Below are positions 5,644-6,654 of a stretch of DNA of 6,654 nt, piece by piece. This stretch comes from Bacillota bacterium. GTDB taxonomy: Bacteria > Bacillota > Clostridia > Clostridiales > Caloramatoraceae. How positions within the stretch are numbered: the first letter of the stretch is position 1; each line of letters begins with the position of its first letter. The translations under genes and the position numbers were made by a program. The notes under the pieces were generated by a model. The model did no database searches, was not told the DNA's origin, and saw nothing but the letters and a program-made list of their open reading frames with translations. The stretch covers positions 1 to 6,654 of the forward strand of contig JAEWEN010000026.1 of assembly GCA_023389275.1 (NCBI GenBank). The letters run 5' to 3'.

Positions 5644-6654
5644 CCTTTAATAAGGAAGCTATATGTGGCATATGCCCAGGTGGATGCCAAGTTAATATAG
5701 AGTTTGAAAATAATAAAATTAAAAATGTAAAACCTTTAAAAAACAGTCCCTTTGGTTCTATTTGTTTAAGAGGAAAGTATGCAAATGAAGTTATTTACTC
5801 TAATGATAGAATAAAAACACCTCTTATTAGAACAGGAGAAAAAGGCAAAGGGGAATTTAGACAAGCTACTTGGGATGAAGCCCTTGATTTAATAGCTAAG
5901 TCAATAAAAGGTATAAAAGAAAAGTATGGTGCAAAAGCATTAATTAGCCATACTGGAAGAGGTACATTTGAAACATGTGCCAATGAATTTTTAACAGGGT
6001 CTACTGCTAGTATATTTGAGCCATTAGGCTCACCTAATTCAGCAAGCGTAGGTTCTGTGTGTTACAACTCATTTGGTGTTATAGCGCCAATGACAACATA
6101 TGGTTTTAAAGGGGCAAGACTAAGCCCAGATATTGAAAATACAAACTTAATAGTTGTATGGGGTGCCAATCCAGCTACAGATTCACCTTTGTTTAACTTT
6201 AAAAGAATACTTAAAGCTAAAGAAAAAGGTACAAGAATAATAGCTATAGATCACTTTAAAAGTGATATAGCAAAAAGAGCTGACAAATACGTTTCAATAC
6301 GTTCAGGAACAGATTGTGCACTTATATTATCTATTGTTAAAGTAATAATAGATGAAAAACTATATGATAGTAACTTTGTAGAAAACTATACACATGGATT
6401 TAAAGAGTTTTCTAGTTATGTAACTGATTTTTCTCCTGAAAAGGTAAGTAAAATAACAGGAGTTAGTAAAGAGGATATAACTCTTTTAGCAAGGGAAATC
6501 TCAAAAGCAAATAATGCAGCACTTATTACATATACAGGACTTGAATATTCAAATTGTGGTGTTCAATGTATAAGAGCACTTTATATTTTATGGGCTATTA
6601 CAGGAAACCTTGATGTTAAAGGTGGTTTATATATTAATCCTGAGCCTAAATCAC
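5622..6654 (+). CDS. Molybdopterin oxidoreductase with N-terminal 4Fe-4S site (partial, 3' end outside window)
   Basis: First 344 residues of a molybdopterin-guanine-dinucleotide oxidoreductase (DMSO reductase superfamily; anaerobic dehydrogenases and reductases). The iron-sulfur site is Cys15-x2-Cys18-x3-Cys22 with Cys48 in SICLRGKY. Then come RIKTPLIRTGEKGKGEFR, TWDEALDLIA, the segment GSPNSASVGSVCY whose Cys147 is at the expected place for the molybdenum ligand, LIVVWGANPATDSP and IIAIDHFKSD (cofactor-binding strand-loop), RSGTDCALILSI and YILWAITGNLDVKGG. No Tat signal precedes the first Cys, so it is probably cytoplasmic. ATG 5622 is the only start between the in-frame stop at 5610 and the Cys motif. 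It overlaps the NlpC/P60 gene by 22 bp and has a weak ribosome site (TTGGA, 5604-5608), suggesting translational coupling. The substrate cannot be told; the C-terminal half is missing. The frame is open to the window edge with no break. Confidence 0.9.
   Translation, partial: MVKKSNVTFNKEAICGICPGGCQVNIEFENNKIKNVKPLKNSPFGSICLRGKYANEVIYSNDRIKTPLIRTGEKGKGEFRQATWDEALDLIAKSIKGIKEKYGAKALISHTGRGTFETCANEFLTGSTASIFEPLGSPNSASVGSVCYNSFGVIAPMTTYGFKGARLSPDIENTNLIVVWGANPATDSPLFNFKRILKAKEKGTRIIAIDHFKSDIAKRADKYVSIRSGTDCALILSIVKVIIDEKLYDSNFVENYTHGFKEFSSYVTDFSPEKVSKITGVSKEDITLLAREISKANNAALITYTGLEYSNCGVQCIRALYILWAITGNLDVKGGLYINPEPKS
5652..5695 (+). other. Strong ribosome site with an out-of-frame 10-codon ORF inside the molybdoenzyme start region
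   Basis: AAGGAAG at 5652-5658 precedes ATG at 5663 by four bases. That ATG opens a ten-codon frame (MWHMPRWMPS, stop 5693-5695) in a different phase from the molybdoenzyme, which runs through the same bases. The ribosome site looks better than the one before the true start at 5622. It may be chance, or a decoy or leader ORF that affects translation. Nothing supports a functional peptide. Confidence 0.25.

Noticed and set aside
5667..5676. Perfect palindrome GGCATATGCC at the molybdoenzyme Cys motif
   Set aside because: As RNA it gives only a three-bp stem, and as an operator it would sit within the coding region; codon choice explains it.
5795..5983. Minus-strand open frame of 62 codons
   Set aside because: Antisense to the molybdoenzyme, whose plus-strand frame is clearly coding.

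Overview
The window looks like a chromosomal segment of a low-GC, spore-former-type Firmicute, probably a clostridium. The coding DNA is very AT-rich with A/T-ending codons, Shine-Dalgarno sites are strong (AGGAGG type), and tRNA CCA ends are encoded. The 5S RNA, the GerMN-type domain, the NlpC/P60 wall hydrolase and the oxygen-sensitive type of molybdoenzyme all fit an anaerobic Clostridia genome. I cannot name the genus with certainty.

Layout. Positions 1-333 are the tail of a ribosomal RNA operon: 5S rRNA, tRNA-Asp(GUC), tRNA-Thr(UGU) and a strong intrinsic terminator whose stem begins at the last base of the tRNA-Thr CCA. Positions 378-4517 hold three plus-strand genes without an evident terminator between them: a small HD-domain protein, a membrane-anchored GerMN-like protein with a C-terminal NTF2-like region, and a complete 899-residue UPF0182 membrane protein. 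A 17-bp hairpin with a T run closes this group at 4527-4568. Positions 4678-5643 encode a secreted two-SH3b plus NlpC/P60 peptidoglycan hydrolase with a GTG start. From 5622, overlapping the hydrolase by 22 bp, a molybdopterin/4Fe-4S oxidoreductase runs off the right edge.

How they may work together. The GerMN-like and UPF0182 proteins are both predicted to be inserted in the membrane with large outside domains, and the NlpC/P60 enzyme is exported to the wall, so 915-5643 is largely cell-envelope coding. UPF0182 has no established function, and its neighbours do not prove one. The molybdoenzyme appears metabolic and cytoplasmic; its overlap with the hydrolase gene suggests shared transcription rather than shared function. 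A short motif, ACATAATA, lies 44-52 bases before the start codons of the GerMN-like, UPF0182 and NlpC/P60 genes and is a candidate shared promoter element. I see no mobile elements, CRISPR arrays, phage genes or clear foreign DNA. The window is mostly ordinary chromosome, with a few points worth checking.
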